Position numbers and translations under genes: made by a program. This document shows, in pieces, positions 33,040 through 33,220 of a DNA stretch of 33,220 bases (position 1 is the first letter of the stretch; every line of letters starts with the position of its first letter). The notes beneath the pieces are model-generated. The model was not told the DNA's origin. It ran no database searches and was given only the letters and a program-made list of their open reading frames with translations. The stretch covers positions 1-33,220 of the forward strand of contig JAHDPQ010000063.1 of the NCBI GenBank assembly GCA_018434245.1. The letters are read 5' to 3'. The DNA comes from Oscillospiraceae bacterium (lineage in GTDB: Bacteria > Bacillota > Clostridia > Oscillospirales > Ruminococcaceae).

Positions 33040-33220
33040 ATGAATGCTACCATTCGGGATGTCTCAAAACTTTCGGGAGTTTCTACTGCTACGGTTTCCC
33101 GCACCTTTTTTGATCCCGACCGGGTCAAAAAAGATACGCGGGAAAAAGTGCTGGAAGCCGCCAGGGTGTTAAACTATTCCCCCAACGCAATTGCCCGGGC
33201 CATGGCCCTGCAGCGCACCA
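33040..33220 (+). CDS. LacI-family transcriptional regulator (5' part)
   Basis: ATG 33040, about 12 bases after AAAGGGG, starts 60 codons that run off the window end. The product is the LacI DNA-binding region: helix-turn-helix ATIRDVSKLSGVSTATVSRT, then KKDTREKVLEAARVLNYSPN and the hinge-side AIARAMALQRT. The sugar-binding domain lies beyond the window. The upstream promoter and the palindrome 180 bases before the start suggest self-regulation or a role in carbon control. Confidence 0.85.
   Translation, partial: MNATIRDVSKLSGVSTATVSRTFFDPDRVKKDTREKVLEAARVLNYSPNAIARAMALQRT

Noticed and set aside
1..33220. CRISPR array, tRNA or rRNA genes, or intact insertion sequence
   Set aside because: No regularly spaced repeats, cloverleaf-type gene, rRNA stretch or transposase was seen when reading both strands; the only tandem array encodes the Cys-rich protein.

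Overview
The window looks like a chromosome segment of an anaerobic, probably gut-associated member of the Clostridia (Oscillospirales-like). The evidence is strong AGGAGG-type ribosome sites, frequent GTG/TTG starts, an acyl-CoA dehydratase activase module, a hemerythrin, tryptophanase-like lyases and TAXI-type TRAP transport. The genus cannot be fixed from the sequence. No tRNA, rRNA, CRISPR array or intact insertion sequence was seen.

Layout. Bases 1-2757 are a degraded zone: a cut-off gene end, a frameshifted small gene, a LysM-domain protein, a terminase small-subunit remnant with an internal deletion, and a broken gene abutting it. Bases 2758-5989 are a tight four-gene operon: two HgdB/DUF2229-like proteins, a BadF/HgdC-type ATPase activase and a DUF3892 protein. 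Bases 6057-14560 are mixed housekeeping and accessory genes: a Cys-Gly-Trp repeat protein, a cupin, a hemerythrin-CheX pair, ribosomal protein L25/Ctc, a YcxB-like protein, a YczE-like membrane protein, a large HTH regulator, a D-cysteine desulfhydrase-like enzyme, and remnants of a TetR regulator and a flavin oxidoreductase.

Bases 14722-25110 form the most striking structure. Two convergent LysR/FAD-oxidoreductase cassettes, each sharing a near-identical terminator between its two genes, lie in inverted orientation around a core. The core is a UGSC-family protein whose selenocysteine/cysteine motif has been replaced, plus a TAXI-TRAP uptake system. Inferred picture: the lipoprotein binds a small organic acid, the fused permease imports it with a cation gradient, and the FAD enzymes and UGSC-like protein act on it under control of the LysR pair. 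A DASS-type anion transporter follows on the other side of the right-hand LysR gene.

Bases 27183-32631 hold a second catabolic block: two tandem tryptophanase/tyrosine phenol-lyase paralogues that keep the PLP machinery but lack a conserved substrate-side arginine, a sodium:solute symporter broken by one extra base, and a convergent YheO/DauR-type regulator. The window ends in the start of a LacI-family regulator preceded by a good promoter and a palindromic operator-like site.
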